A DNA stretch of 64,000 nt, taken from contig NZ_MOBP01000006.1 of assembly GCF_003732665.1 (NCBI RefSeq), positions 434,001 through 498,000 on the forward strand, written 5' to 3'. The position numbers and the translations under genes were made by a program. Shown here piece by piece: positions 35,956 through 44,698 of the stretch. The DNA comes from Pseudomonas frederiksbergensis (lineage in GTDB: Bacteria > Pseudomonadota > Gammaproteobacteria > Pseudomonadales > Pseudomonadaceae). The notes below the pieces were generated by a model that was not told the origin of the DNA, made no database searches, and was given only the letters and a program-made list of their open reading frames with translations. Each line of letters begins with the position of its first letter. Position 1 is the stretch's first letter.

Positions 35956-35999
35956 CGATTGGCTTTCCTTTCTATAAGGCTGGGAACGGTGCGGGTCGA

Positions 36000-36782
36000 T
36001 CAGGCCGAAACGCGTGGGATGGTGTCATCGGCGCGCAGGGTGAAGATCTCGTAGCCGGTGTCGGTCACCAGCAGGGTGTGTTCCCACTGGGCGGACAATT
36101 TGCGGTCCTTGGTGATCGCGGTCCAGCCGTCGCCCAGGACCTTGGTGTCGGCCTTGCCCTGGTTGATCATCGGCTCGATGGTGAAGGTCATGCCCGCTTT
36201 CAGCTCCATGCCGGTGCCGGCGCGGCCGTAGTGCAGGATCTGCGGCTCTTCGTGGAACACCTTGCCGATGCCGTGGCCGCAGAACTCGCGAACCACCGAG
36301 AAGCCGTTCTTTTCCGCGTGCTTCTGGATCACTTCACCGATGTCGCCCAGGCGGCAGCCGGGTTTGACGATTTCGATGGCCTTGTACATGCATTCCTGGG
36401 TGACCTGGGACAGGCGCTCGGCCCAGACCGGCACGGTGCCGACGTGGAACATGCGGCTGGTGTCGCCGTGGTAGCCGTCCTTGATCACGGTGACGTCAAT
36501 GTTCACGGTGTCGCCATTCTTGAGCGGCTTCTCGTTCGGGATGCCGTGGCAAACCACGTGGTTGATCGAGGTGCAGATCGACTTCGGGAAGCCTTTATAG
36601 TTGAGCGGGGCAGGGATGGCTTGCTGCTCGTTGACGATGTAGTCGTGGCAGATGCGGTCCAGCTCTTCGGTGGTGACGCCCGGTTTGACATGTTCGGCAA
36701 TCATTTCCAGCACATCGGCGGCCAGTTTGCCGGCGATCCGCATTTTTGCGATGTCCTCGGGGGTTTTGAGGGTGACGGTCAT
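36000..36782 (-). CDS. map: Methionine aminopeptidase
   Basis: Removes the initiator methionine from nascent proteins. 260 residues, type I. Metal-binding and catalytic segments are visible: [35 protein letters not shown] with two aspartates, [21 protein letters not shown] with His, [10 protein letters not shown] with Glu and [14 protein letters not shown] with Glu. The ATG at 36782 ([15 protein letters not shown]) is used rather than the codon 7 residues earlier. It is divergent from rpsB; map and rpsB are also adjacent and divergent in E. coli. Confidence 0.97.
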   Translation of the reverse strand: MTVTLKTPEDIAKMRIAGKLAADVLEMIAEHVKPGVTTEELDRICHDYIVNEQQAIPAPLNYKGFPKSICTSINHVVCHGIPNEKPLKNGDTVNIDVTVIKDGYHGDTSRMFHVGTVPVWAERLSQVTQECMYKAIEIVKPGCRLGDIGEVIQKHAEKNGFSVVREFCGHGIGKVFHEEPQILHYGRAGTGMELKAGMTFTIEPMINQGKADTKVLGDGWTAITKDRKLSAQWEHTLLVTDTGYEIFTLRADDTIPRVSA

Positions 36783-37155
36783 ACAGGCTCTCTCTGCGCT
36801 CATCGGCGCTTACTAATTCGGGATGGGCATTGCGCGATCGATCTTCGCGGCCCTGAAAAACGCGATTCTAACAGACGATCAGCGCAAATCTGAGCCTCTG
36901 TGCATCGCTTCTCTCTATAGATAGGCGCATTCTTGGGGGATTCCAAGGGCGCGGATAAAGGCGCGCGCCAGGAATTGAGAATCCGGGTTCCGTTTTTTGC
37001 AGCCCTGTGATATAAAATGCGCCGCTTTCCGGGGATACCCTGGAACGCTTAAATCCACACACGTGTCGACACGATGACCTGGGTGCCTTCAGCTGATGCT
37101 GCTGGTTGGTCATTGGGATACGTGGAGGCCAAACCCGACTTATTAAGGAACTATC
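36783..37155 (+). promoter_or_regulatory. map-rpsB divergent promoter region and rpsB leader
   Basis: 373 bases with no gene. An extended -10, TGATATAAA (37008-37016), is the probable rpsB promoter, leaving a leader of about 135 nucleotides with ribosome-binding site AAGGA just before the ATG. In E. coli S2 represses its own operon through the rpsB leader; this leader could do the same, but I could not confirm a conserved fold. On the other strand TAGAAT (complement of 36865-36870) is a possible -10 for map. No repeat lies here. Confidence 0.6.
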
Positions 37156-37893
37156 ATGTCCCAAGTCAACATGCGCGATATGCTGAAGGCCGGTGTGCAC
37201 TTCGGTCACCAAACCCGTTATTGGAACCCGAAAATGGGTAAATACATTTTCGGCGCGCGTAACAAGATCCACATCATCAACCTTGAAAAAACCCTGCCAA
37301 TGTTCAACGAAGCTCTGACTTTCGTAGAGCGCCTGGCCCAGGGCAAAAACAAGATTCTGTTCGTCGGCACCAAGCGTTCCGCTGGCAAGATCGTTGCTGA
37401 AGAAGCAGCACGTTGCGGTTCGCCGTACGTCGATCACCGCTGGTTGGGCGGCATGCTGACCAACTTCAAAACCATCCGTGCTTCCATCAAGCGTCTGCGT
37501 GACCTTGAAGTGCAAGCCGAAGACGGTACTTTCGCCAAGCTGACCAAGAAAGAAGCGCTGATGCGCACTCGCGATCTTGAGAAGCTCGATCGTTCCCTGG
37601 GTGGTATCAAGGACATGGGCGGTCTGCCAGACGCACTGTTCGTTATCGACGTTGATCACGAGCGCATCGCGATCACCGAAGCCAACAAGCTGGGCATCCC
37701 GGTTATCGGCGTAGTCGATACCAACAGCAGCCCGGAAGGCGTTGACTACATCATCCCAGGCAACGATGACGCAATCCGCGCTATCCAGCTGTACATGGGT
37801 TCGATGGCTGACGCTGTAATCCGCGGTCGCAACCACGTTGCTGGCGGCACCGAGCAGTTCGTTGAAGAAGCTCCGGTAGCAGCAGCTGAGTAA
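37156..37893 (+). CDS. rpsB: 30S ribosomal protein S2
   Basis: Small-subunit ribosomal protein, needed for translation initiation and S1 docking. 245 residues, opening [27 protein letters not shown], with [15 protein letters not shown] and [17 protein letters not shown], all S2 signatures; [27 protein letters not shown] near the C-terminus. Codon choice is that of a highly expressed gene. It has its own promoter and a strong terminator before tsf, which should set S2/EF-Ts ratio through read-through. Confidence 0.99.
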   Translation: MSQVNMRDMLKAGVHFGHQTRYWNPKMGKYIFGARNKIHIINLEKTLPMFNEALTFVERLAQGKNKILFVGTKRSAGKIVAEEAARCGSPYVDHRWLGGMLTNFKTIRASIKRLRDLEVQAEDGTFAKLTKKEALMRTRDLEKLDRSLGGIKDMGGLPDALFVIDVDHERIAITEANKLGIPVIGVVDTNSSPEGVDYIIPGNDDAIRAIQLYMGSMADAVIRGRNHVAGGTEQFVEEAPVAAAE

Positions 37894-37921
37894 TTGACGC
37901 CTTGGCGTTGACTCAGTAAGC

Positions 37922-37946
37922 AAAAAGGGGGCTTGGCCCCCTTTTT
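37922..37946 (+). terminator. Intrinsic terminator between rpsB and tsf
   Basis: AAAAAGGGGG / CCCCCTTTTT perfect 10-bp stem with loop CTTGG. The U-tract forms the stem's 3' side. It may be partly read through, as in other rpsB-tsf operons. Confidence 0.92.
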
Positions 37947-38082
37947 GCCACCTCGAAAACCATTTGTCGGCAGCGCAGCTACAGCCTTTGTAACGTGCAG
38001 CGGCTACAAGAAGGTTCGGGAAGAATTGAACGCCCGTTAGATCGGGTGGAATGGTTGAAAACCTATCCAAGAGGATTTTGAA

Positions 38083-38946
38083 ATGGCAGAGATTACTGCA
38101 GCGTTGGTTAAAGAACTGCGTGAGCGTACTGGCGAAGGCATGATGGATTGCAAAAAGGCCTTGACCAAGGCCGGCGGCGACATCGAAAAAGCCATTGATG
38201 ACATGCGTGCTTCCGGCGCTATCAAGGCTGCCAAGAAAGCTGGCAACGTTGCCGCTGAAGGCGCGATCGCTCTGAAAGAAGACGGTAAAACCGCCGTTCT
38301 GCTGGAAGTGAACTCGCAGACCGACTTCCTGGCTTTGCAGGATGACTTCAAGGCATTCGTTGCTTCCAGCGTTGAAAAAGCATTCGCTGACAAGCTGACT
38401 GATGTTGCTCCGCTGATCGAAGCTCAAGAAGCTGCTCGCCTGGTACTGGTCGGCAAGGTTGGCGAAAACGTCAACATCCGTCGCCTGGCACGCGTTGAAG
38501 GTGACGTTGTTGGTGGTTACCTGCACGGCAACAAGATCGGTGTTGCAGTTGTCCTGAAAGGCGGCACTGTTGAGCTGGCCAAGGACATCGCCATGCACGT
38601 AGCGGCGACCAACCCTGAATTCCTGCTGCCATCGGAAGTTTCCGCTGAAGCGGTTGAGCGTGAGAAGGGTGTGTTCCTGACCCTCAACGCTGACAAGATC
38701 GCTGGCAAGCCAGAAAACATCGTTGAAAACATGGTCAAAGGCCGTATCAGCAAGTTCCTGGCTGAGGCTTCCCTGGTTGAGCAGGCGTTCGTCAAGAACC
38801 CTGAAATCAAGGTCGGCGAACTGGCCAAGAAAGCCGGTGCTGAAATCGTTTCCTTCACCTACTTCAAAGTAGGCGACGGCATCGAGAAGCCGGTCGACAA
38901 CTTCGCTGAAGAAGTTGCTGCCCAGCTGGCTGCCGCCAAGCAATAA
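38083..38946 (+). CDS. tsf: Translation elongation factor Ts
   Basis: Guanine-nucleotide exchange factor that regenerates EF-Tu-GTP. 287 residues. The EF-Tu contact region TDFLALQDDFKAF (the conserved TDF) is near residue 80; the N-terminal UBA-like helix LVKELRERTGEGMMDCKKAL and the C-terminal dimerisation part are clear. Preceded by AGAGGA; followed by a hairpin terminator. Confidence 0.99.
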   Translation: MAEITAALVKELRERTGEGMMDCKKALTKAGGDIEKAIDDMRASGAIKAAKKAGNVAAEGAIALKEDGKTAVLLEVNSQTDFLALQDDFKAFVASSVEKAFADKLTDVAPLIEAQEAARLVLVGKVGENVNIRRLARVEGDVVGGYLHGNKIGVAVVLKGGTVELAKDIAMHVAATNPEFLLPSEVSAEAVEREKGVFLTLNADKIAGKPENIVENMVKGRISKFLAEASLVEQAFVKNPEIKVGELAKKAGAEIVSFTYFKVGDGIEKPVDNFAEEVAAQLAAAKQ

Positions 38947-38970
38947 GACGGTTTTTTTAACTGTCGCCCT

Positions 38971-39006
38971 GAAGAGGCTGCCCGCTTACGCGCGCAGCCT
39001 CTTTTC
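38971..39006 (+). terminator. Intrinsic terminator after tsf
   Basis: GAAGAGGCTGC pairs with GCAGCCTCTTTT around a CG-rich loop, 24 bases past the tsf stop. Confidence 0.8.
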
Positions 39007-39157
39007 AGATGGGGCACCAATTTTTAATTGGTTTCCCTTTGGAACTGGCTTACAAAGCCGTGTTCCGATGGCGCTGAAGCAGCGCCAAGCTAGAGTGAAC
39101 GCCAGCTGTAAACAGCTCGCAAAGAATTTTTAAAATACGCCGCAGGAGAGATTCGCA

Positions 39158-39901
39158 ATGGCTCAGCAGGGCAGTGGTTATCAGGCTCGCTATAAACGCA
39201 TTCTACTCAAGCTTAGCGGCGAGGCCCTGATGGGCTCGGAGGAGTTCGGGATCGACCCGAAAGTTCTGGATCGCATGGCGCTGGAAGTGGGCCAATTGGT
39301 CGGCATCGGTGTGCAGGTCGGTCTGGTGATCGGCGGCGGCAACCTGTTCCGTGGTGCAGCGCTGAGCGCAGCCGGCATGGATCGGGTAACCGGTGACCAC
39401 ATGGGCATGCTGGCCACTGTGATGAACGCCCTGGCGATGCGCGACGCGCTGGAACGTGCCAATATCTCGGCCATCGTGATGTCGGCCATCTCCATGGTTG
39501 GCGTGACCGATCACTACGATCGCCGAAAGGCCATGCGTCACCTGAACGCCAAGGAAGTCGTGATTTTCGCGGCCGGTACGGGCAATCCGTTCTTCACCAC
39601 GGATTCGGCAGCCTGCCTGCGTGCAATCGAAATCGATGCTGATGTCGTGCTCAAGGCGACCAAGGTCGATGGCGTCTACACCGCTGACCCATTCAAAGAC
39701 CCGCATGCCGAGAAGTTCGATCATCTGACTTACGATGAAGTACTGGATCGCAAGCTGGGCGTGATGGATCTGACTGCTATCTGCCTGTGCCGCGACCACA
39801 AGATGCCGTTGCGCGTATTTAACATGAACAAGCCCGGCGCCCTGCTGAACATCGTGCATGGCGGCGCTGAAGGGACCCTGATCGAGGAAGGCCAACAATG
39901 A
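39158..39901 (+). CDS. pyrH: UMP kinase
   Basis: Phosphorylates UMP to UDP, an essential pyrimidine step; hexameric amino-acid-kinase fold, regulated by GTP and UTP. 247 residues; [13 protein letters not shown] near 14, [38 protein letters not shown] near 50, and [19 protein letters not shown] near 165 are diagnostic. AGGAGAG precedes the ATG. The stop overlaps the frr ATG by 4 bases. Confidence 0.98.
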   Translation: MAQQGSGYQARYKRILLKLSGEALMGSEEFGIDPKVLDRMALEVGQLVGIGVQVGLVIGGGNLFRGAALSAAGMDRVTGDHMGMLATVMNALAMRDALERANISAIVMSAISMVGVTDHYDRRKAMRHLNAKEVVIFAAGTGNPFFTTDSAACLRAIEIDADVVLKATKVDGVYTADPFKDPHAEKFDHLTYDEVLDRKLGVMDLTAICLCRDHKMPLRVFNMNKPGALLNIVHGGAEGTLIEEGQQ

Positions 39902-40455
39902 TCAACGAAATCAAGAAAGACGCTCAAGAGCGCATGAAAAAATCCGTCGAGTCGCTCTTGCACAACTTTGGCCGTATTCGTACCGGCCAGGCGCATCCGA
40001 GCATCCTCGAAGGCGTGATGGTGCCGTACTACGGTTCCGACACCCCGATCAAGCAAGTGGCGAACATCACCGTCAAGGACGCCCGTACCCTGCAAGTCGT
40101 TGCCTTCGAGCGCAACATGCTGGGTGCCGTCGACAAGGCTATCGGTAGCGCTGGTCTGAACCTCAACCCGACCAACCTGGGTGAGTTGCTGCTGATCTCC
40201 ATGCCGGCCCTGACTGAAGAAACCCGCAAGGGCTTCACCAAGCAGGCTCGTGATGTCGCTGAAGACGCCCGTGTTGCCGTGCGCAACATCCGTCGTGATG
40301 CGAACAGCCAGCTCAAGGATCTGGTCAAGGAAAAGGAAATCAGTGAAGACGAAGAGCGTCGCGCCACTGGCGAAATCGACGACCTGACCAAAAAATACGT
40401 GGCTGAAATCGACGCGAATTTGGCGCAGAAAGAAAAAGACCTGATGGCCGTATAA
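39898..40455 (+). CDS. frr: Ribosome recycling factor
   Basis: Splits post-termination ribosomes with EF-G. 185 residues with [26 protein letters not shown] near residue 22 and [30 protein letters not shown] in the three-helix bundle. Coupled to pyrH by an ATGA overlap; uppS starts 13 bases downstream. Confidence 0.99.
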   Translation: MINEIKKDAQERMKKSVESLLHNFGRIRTGQAHPSILEGVMVPYYGSDTPIKQVANITVKDARTLQVVAFERNMLGAVDKAIGSAGLNLNPTNLGELLLISMPALTEETRKGFTKQARDVAEDARVAVRNIRRDANSQLKDLVKEKEISEDEERRATGEIDDLTKKYVAEIDANLAQKEKDLMAV

Positions 40456-40468
40456 GGGTCGATCTTTC

Positions 40469-41224
40469 ATGGAAAAGACCAAGCAGACTGCGCCGTCCGC
40501 GGTGCCGCGCCATGTCGCGATCATCATGGATGGTAACAATCGCTGGGCGAAAAAACGCTTTATGCCGGGTGTCGCCGGGCATAAAGCGGGTGTGGATGCG
40601 GTTCGTGCGGTTATCGAAGTGTGTGCCGAGGCCAAGGTCGAGGTGCTGACGCTGTTCGCCTTCTCCAGTGAGAACTGGCAGCGTCCGGCCGATGAAGTCA
40701 GCGCGTTGATGGACCTGTTCTTCAAGGCGTTGCGTCGCGAGGCCAAGCGCCTCAACGACAACAACATCAGCCTGCGCATCATTGGCGACCGTTCGCGTTT
40801 TCACCCCGAGCTTCAAGCAGCCATGCGCGAAGCCGAGGCGATTACCGCCGGGGCCAATCGCTTTATCCTGCAGATCGCCGCCAACTACGGCGGTCAGTGG
40901 GATATCGCGCAAGCCGCGCAGCGTCTGGCGCGGGAAGTCCAGGCCGGGCATTTGCGCCCGGAAGACATCACCCCGGAACTGCTGCAAACCTGTCTGGTGA
41001 CCGGCGACCTGCCGTTGCCAGACTTGTGCATTCGTACCGGCGGTGAGCATCGCATCAGCAATTTCCTGCTCTGGCAGTTGGCTTACACCGAGCTGTACTT
41101 CTCCGACCTGTTCTGGCCGGACTTCAAACACGACGCCATGCGCACCGCGCTGGCCGATTTCGCTTCTCGTCAGCGCCGCTTCGGTAAAACGAGCGAGCAG
41201 ATCGAGTCTGGAGCCCGGGTTTAA
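40469..41224 (+). CDS. uppS: Undecaprenyl diphosphate synthase
   Basis: Cis-prenyltransferase that builds the C55 lipid carrier used for peptidoglycan and O-antigen, from farnesyl diphosphate and IPP. 251 residues. HVAIIMDGNNRWAKKRFMPGVAGHKAG near residue 16 contains the catalytic Asp; TLFAFSSENWQRP near 70 and the DLCIRTGGEHRISNFLLWQLAYTELYF block near 190 are family hallmarks. Its stop overlaps cdsA by one base. Confidence 0.98.
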   Translation: MEKTKQTAPSAVPRHVAIIMDGNNRWAKKRFMPGVAGHKAGVDAVRAVIEVCAEAKVEVLTLFAFSSENWQRPADEVSALMDLFFKALRREAKRLNDNNISLRIIGDRSRFHPELQAAMREAEAITAGANRFILQIAANYGGQWDIAQAAQRLAREVQAGHLRPEDITPELLQTCLVTGDLPLPDLCIRTGGEHRISNFLLWQLAYTELYFSDLFWPDFKHDAMRTALADFASRQRRFGKTSEQIESGARV

Positions 41225-42030
41225 TGCTTAAACAACGAATCATCACCGCACTGATCCTGCTGCCGATCGCCTTGTGCGGGTTTTTCCTGCTCGAAGGTTC
41301 CGGTTTTGCCCTTTTCATCGGGCTGGTCGTGACTCTCGGTGCGTGGGAATGGGCTCGCCTGGCGGGTTTCACCGCTCAGCCGATTCGCGTCGCCTACGCG
41401 GCTGTGGTCGCGCTGATGCTGTTTGTCATGCACGTCCTGCCGGGGCTCGCGCCTTGGGTGCTGGGTGCCTCGGTGCTCTGGTGGGGCGTGGCGACGTACC
41501 TGGTGCTGACTTACCCGCGGTCCAGCGAACACTGGGCCAGCGCCGCGTGCAAGTTGGTGATCGGCCTGCTGATCCTGCTGCCGGCCTGGCAAGGCCTGGT
41601 ACAGATCAAACAAGAGCCTTTGGGCAATTGGCTGATCATGGCGGTCATGGTGCTGGTCTGGGGCGCAGACATCGGGGCGTACTTTTCCGGTCGAGCGTTC
41701 GGCAAGCGCAAATTGGCACCGCAAGTCAGTCCCGGCAAGAGCTGGGAGGGCGTCTACGGCGGTCTGGCGCTGAGTCTGGTGATCACGTTGGTGGTTGGCC
41801 TGGTTCGCGACTGGACGGTGGCGCAGCTTTTTAAAGGTCTGATCGGCGCGGCGTTGATCGTGTTTGTTTCGGTGGTGGGTGACCTCACCGAAAGCATGTT
41901 CAAACGTCAATCCGGGATCAAGGACAGCAGCAACCTGCTGCCGGGTCACGGTGGCGTGCTCGACCGTATCGACAGCCTGACGGCGGCGATCCCGATCTTT
42001 GCGGTGCTGTTGTGGATGGCTGCGCCGTGA
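41224..42030 (+). CDS. cdsA: Phosphatidate cytidylyltransferase
   Basis: Inner-membrane enzyme making CDP-diacylglycerol from phosphatidic acid and CTP, downstream of PlsB in phospholipid synthesis. 268 residues with about seven or eight membrane segments. The signature [29 protein letters not shown] is near the C-terminus, and [31 protein letters not shown] near residue 145. Both ends overlap neighbouring genes (uppS and dxr), so the cluster is tightly coupled. Confidence 0.97.
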   Translation: MLKQRIITALILLPIALCGFFLLEGSGFALFIGLVVTLGAWEWARLAGFTAQPIRVAYAAVVALMLFVMHVLPGLAPWVLGASVLWWGVATYLVLTYPRSSEHWASAACKLVIGLLILLPAWQGLVQIKQEPLGNWLIMAVMVLVWGADIGAYFSGRAFGKRKLAPQVSPGKSWEGVYGGLALSLVITLVVGLVRDWTVAQLFKGLIGAALIVFVSVVGDLTESMFKRQSGIKDSSNLLPGHGGVLDRIDSLTAAIPIFAVLLWMAAP

Positions 42031-43217
42031 GCCGCCCTCAGCAGATTACCGTTCTGGGTGCGACAGGCTCGATTGGCCTGAGCACCCTGGATGTCATTGC
42101 CCGGCATCCCGAGCGTTATCAAGTTTTCGCGTTGAGCGGCTTCACTCGGTTGAGTGAGCTGTTGGCCCTGTGCGTGCGGCATACGCCGCGCTTTGCCGTG
42201 GTGCCGGAAGCAGCGGCTGCCCGGGTTTTACAGGACGATTTGCGCGCTGCAGGCCTGGCGACTCGCGTGCTGGTGGGGGAGGAGGGGCTGTGTCAGGTCG
42301 CTTCCGATCCAGAGGTCGATGCGGTCATGGCGGCCATCGTTGGTGCGGCGGGCTTGCGCCCGACCCTGGCGGCGGTCGAGGCTGGCAAGAAGATCTTGCT
42401 GGCCAACAAGGAAGCGCTGGTGATGTCCGGCGCGTTGTTCATGCAGGCGGTGCGCAAAAGCGGTTCGGTGCTGCTGCCGATCGACAGCGAGCACAACGCG
42501 ATTTTCCAGTGCATGCCCAACGATTTCGCCCGAGGCCTGGGTGCGGTCGGTGTGCGTCGGATTTTACTGACAGCCTCTGGTGGCCCTTTCCGGCAGACGC
42601 CGCTGGCGCAATTGGCGCATGTTTCCCCTGACCAGGCGTGTGCACACCCGAACTGGTCCATGGGGCGCAAGATCTCGGTCGACTCGGCCAGCATGATGAA
42701 CAAAGGGCTTGAGCTGATCGAAGCCTGCTGGTTGTTCGATGCCAAGCCTTCCCAGGTCGAAGTGGTGATTCACCCCCAGAGCGTGATCCATTCCCTGGTG
42801 GACTACATCGATGGTTCGGTATTGGCCCAGCTAGGCAATCCGGACATGCGCACGCCGATTGCCAACGCTTTGGCGTGGCCGGAGCGCATTGATTCGGGCG
42901 TACCACCGCTGGACCTGTTCGCCATTGCGCGCCTGGACTTCCAGGCCCCCGATGAAGAGCGTTTCCCGTGCCTGCGCCTGGCGCGGCAAGCAGCCGAGGC
43001 GGGTAATAGCGCGCCGGCCATGCTCAATGCGGCAAATGAAGTGGCGGTCGCTGCCTTTCTCGACGGACGGGTTCGTTACCCTGAAATCGCGAGTATCATC
43101 GAGGAAGTCTTGAATCTTGAGCCTGTGGTTGCGGTGAATGATCTCGAGGCGGTGTTTACCGCAGACGCAAAAGCGCGTGTGCTGGCCGAACAGTGGTTGA
43201 GTCGTCACGGGCGATAA
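42027..43217 (+). CDS. dxr: 1-deoxy-D-xylulose 5-phosphate reductoisomerase
   Basis: First committed enzyme of the MEP isoprenoid pathway, making 2-C-methyl-D-erythritol 4-phosphate with NADPH. 396 residues from a GTG start at 42027, which overlaps the cdsA stop (GTGA) and gives the expected N-terminus [22 protein letters not shown] with the NADPH motif. The ATG at 42012 lies inside cdsA and is less likely. Metal-binding [13 protein letters not shown] (Asp, Glu near 150) and [28 protein letters not shown] are visible. ispD of the same pathway is at the end of the cluster. Confidence 0.98.
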   Translation: MSRPQQITVLGATGSIGLSTLDVIARHPERYQVFALSGFTRLSELLALCVRHTPRFAVVPEAAAARVLQDDLRAAGLATRVLVGEEGLCQVASDPEVDAVMAAIVGAAGLRPTLAAVEAGKKILLANKEALVMSGALFMQAVRKSGSVLLPIDSEHNAIFQCMPNDFARGLGAVGVRRILLTASGGPFRQTPLAQLAHVSPDQACAHPNWSMGRKISVDSASMMNKGLELIEACWLFDAKPSQVEVVIHPQSVIHSLVDYIDGSVLAQLGNPDMRTPIANALAWPERIDSGVPPLDLFAIARLDFQAPDEERFPCLRLARQAAEAGNSAPAMLNAANEVAVAAFLDGRVRYPEIASIIEEVLNLEPVVAVNDLEAVFTADAKARVLAEQWLSRHGR

Positions 43218-43271
43218 GTGCTGCCGTACGTTGGCCCCATGCAGCACTGGATAGGATTGCGGAGAAAGTAG

Positions 43272-44624
43272 ATGAGCGCGCTCTATATGATTGTCGGCAC
43301 CCTGGTAGCCCTGGGCGTGCTGGTCACCTTCCACGAATTCGGCCATTTTTGGGTCGCACGTCGCTGTGGGGTCAAAGTGCTGCGCTTCTCCGTGGGCTTT
43401 GGCATGCCGCTGCTGCGCTGGCACGACAAGCAAGGCACCGAATTCGTGTTGGCCGCCATTCCACTGGGCGGCTACGTGAAGATGCTCGACGAGCGTGAAG
43501 GCGAAGTGCCGGCCGACCAGATCGATCAATCCTTCAATCGCAAATCCGTGCGCCAGCGCATTGCTATCGTCGCCGCAGGCCCGATTGCCAACTTTCTGTT
43601 GGCGATGGTGTTTTTCTGGGTATTGGCCATGCTCGGCAGCGAGCAGGTGCGTCCGGTTATCGGTGCGGTCGAGTCGGGCAGTATCGCCGCCAAGGCCGGC
43701 TTGAGCCCGAATCAGGAAATCGTCGCCATTGATGGCGAGCCGACCTCCGGTTGGGCTGCGGTGAATTTGCAACTGGTCCGTCGCCTCGGCGAGAGCGGAA
43801 CCTTGCAGTTATTGGTGCGTGAACAGGGTTCTACCGCCGAGTCGCCTCGTGAGCTGGTGCTGGATCACTGGCTCAAGGGCGCCGATGAACCGGACCCGAT
43901 TCGCTCGCTGGGTATTCGTCCATGGCGCCCGGCACTGCCGCCGATCCTGGCGGAGCTCGATTCCAAAGGGCCGGCGCAAGCCGCGGGCCTGAAGACCGGT
44001 GACCGGTTGCTGGCACTTGATGGCAAGGCGCTTGATGACTGGCAACAAGTCGTCGATACGGTCCGTATTCATCCTGATACCAAAATCATGCTGCGTGTCG
44101 AGCGTGATGGTGCTCAAATCGACGTCCCGGTGACCCTGGCGGCCCGTGGTGCAAGCAAAGCGCCGACGGGTTACCTGGGTGCGGGGGTGAAAGCAGTCGA
44201 TTGGCCACCAGAGATGATTCGCGAGGTCAGCTACGGTCCGGTAGCCGCAATTGGGGAGGGTGCTCGACGCACCTGGACCATGAGTGTACTGACCCTCGAT
44301 TCGCTCAAGAAAATGTTGTTCGGCGAGCTCTCGGTAAAAAACTTGAGTGGACCGATAACCATTGCTAAAGTGGCGGGCGCTTCTGCCCAGTCGGGCGTTG
44401 CTGATTTCCTGAATTTCCTTGCTTATCTGAGTATTAGCTTGGGCGTTCTGAATTTGTTGCCCATTCCTGTACTGGATGGGGGGCATTTGTTGTTTTATCT
44501 GATCGAGTGGGCGCGTGGTCGTCCCTTGTCAGATCGGGTGCAGGGTTGGGGGATACAGATCGGTATCAGTTTGGTGGTCGGGGTGATGTTGCTTGCTCTG
44601 GTCAATGATCTGGGTCGACTGTAA
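43272..44624 (+). CDS. rseP: Site-2 zinc metalloprotease RseP (MucP)
   Basis: Inner-membrane protease that cuts anti-sigma factors after the first site-1 cut, activating the envelope stress sigma factor (AlgU/MucA in Pseudomonas). 450 residues. The active site HEFGH is at residues 21-25 inside TM1; two PDZ domains follow (about 120-290, with GSIAAKAGLSPNQEIVAIDG and GPAQAAGLKTGDRLLALDG); the third zinc ligand is in NLLPIPVLDGGHLLFY near the C-terminus. bamA lies downstream after a hairpin. Confidence 0.98.
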   Translation: MSALYMIVGTLVALGVLVTFHEFGHFWVARRCGVKVLRFSVGFGMPLLRWHDKQGTEFVLAAIPLGGYVKMLDEREGEVPADQIDQSFNRKSVRQRIAIVAAGPIANFLLAMVFFWVLAMLGSEQVRPVIGAVESGSIAAKAGLSPNQEIVAIDGEPTSGWAAVNLQLVRRLGESGTLQLLVREQGSTAESPRELVLDHWLKGADEPDPIRSLGIRPWRPALPPILAELDSKGPAQAAGLKTGDRLLALDGKALDDWQQVVDTVRIHPDTKIMLRVERDGAQIDVPVTLAARGASKAPTGYLGAGVKAVDWPPEMIREVSYGPVAAIGEGARRTWTMSVLTLDSLKKMLFGELSVKNLSGPITIAKVAGASAQSGVADFLNFLAYLSISLGVLNLLPIPVLDGGHLLFYLIEWARGRPLSDRVQGWGIQIGISLVVGVMLLALVNDLGRL

Positions 44625-44644
44625 CGCTTCGCTGAATTGCGAAT

Positions 44645-44670
44645 CTGCCGCATTTTGCGGCAGTTTGTTT
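44645..44670 (+). terminator. Hairpin with T-rich tail between rseP and bamA
   Basis: CTGCCGC / GCGGCAG stem (44645-44651, 44657-44663) with loop ATTTT-like bases and a TTTGTTTATT tail. It would limit, rather than end, read-through into bamA, and suggests that bamA also has its own promoter. Confidence 0.7.
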
Positions 44671-44698
44671 ATTGCCAGTTGGAATAAGAAAGGACTTC

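Noticed and set aside
36868..38943. 691-residue frame antisense to rpsB and tsf
   Set aside because: Covers two highly expressed essential genes and their terminator; no domain seen.
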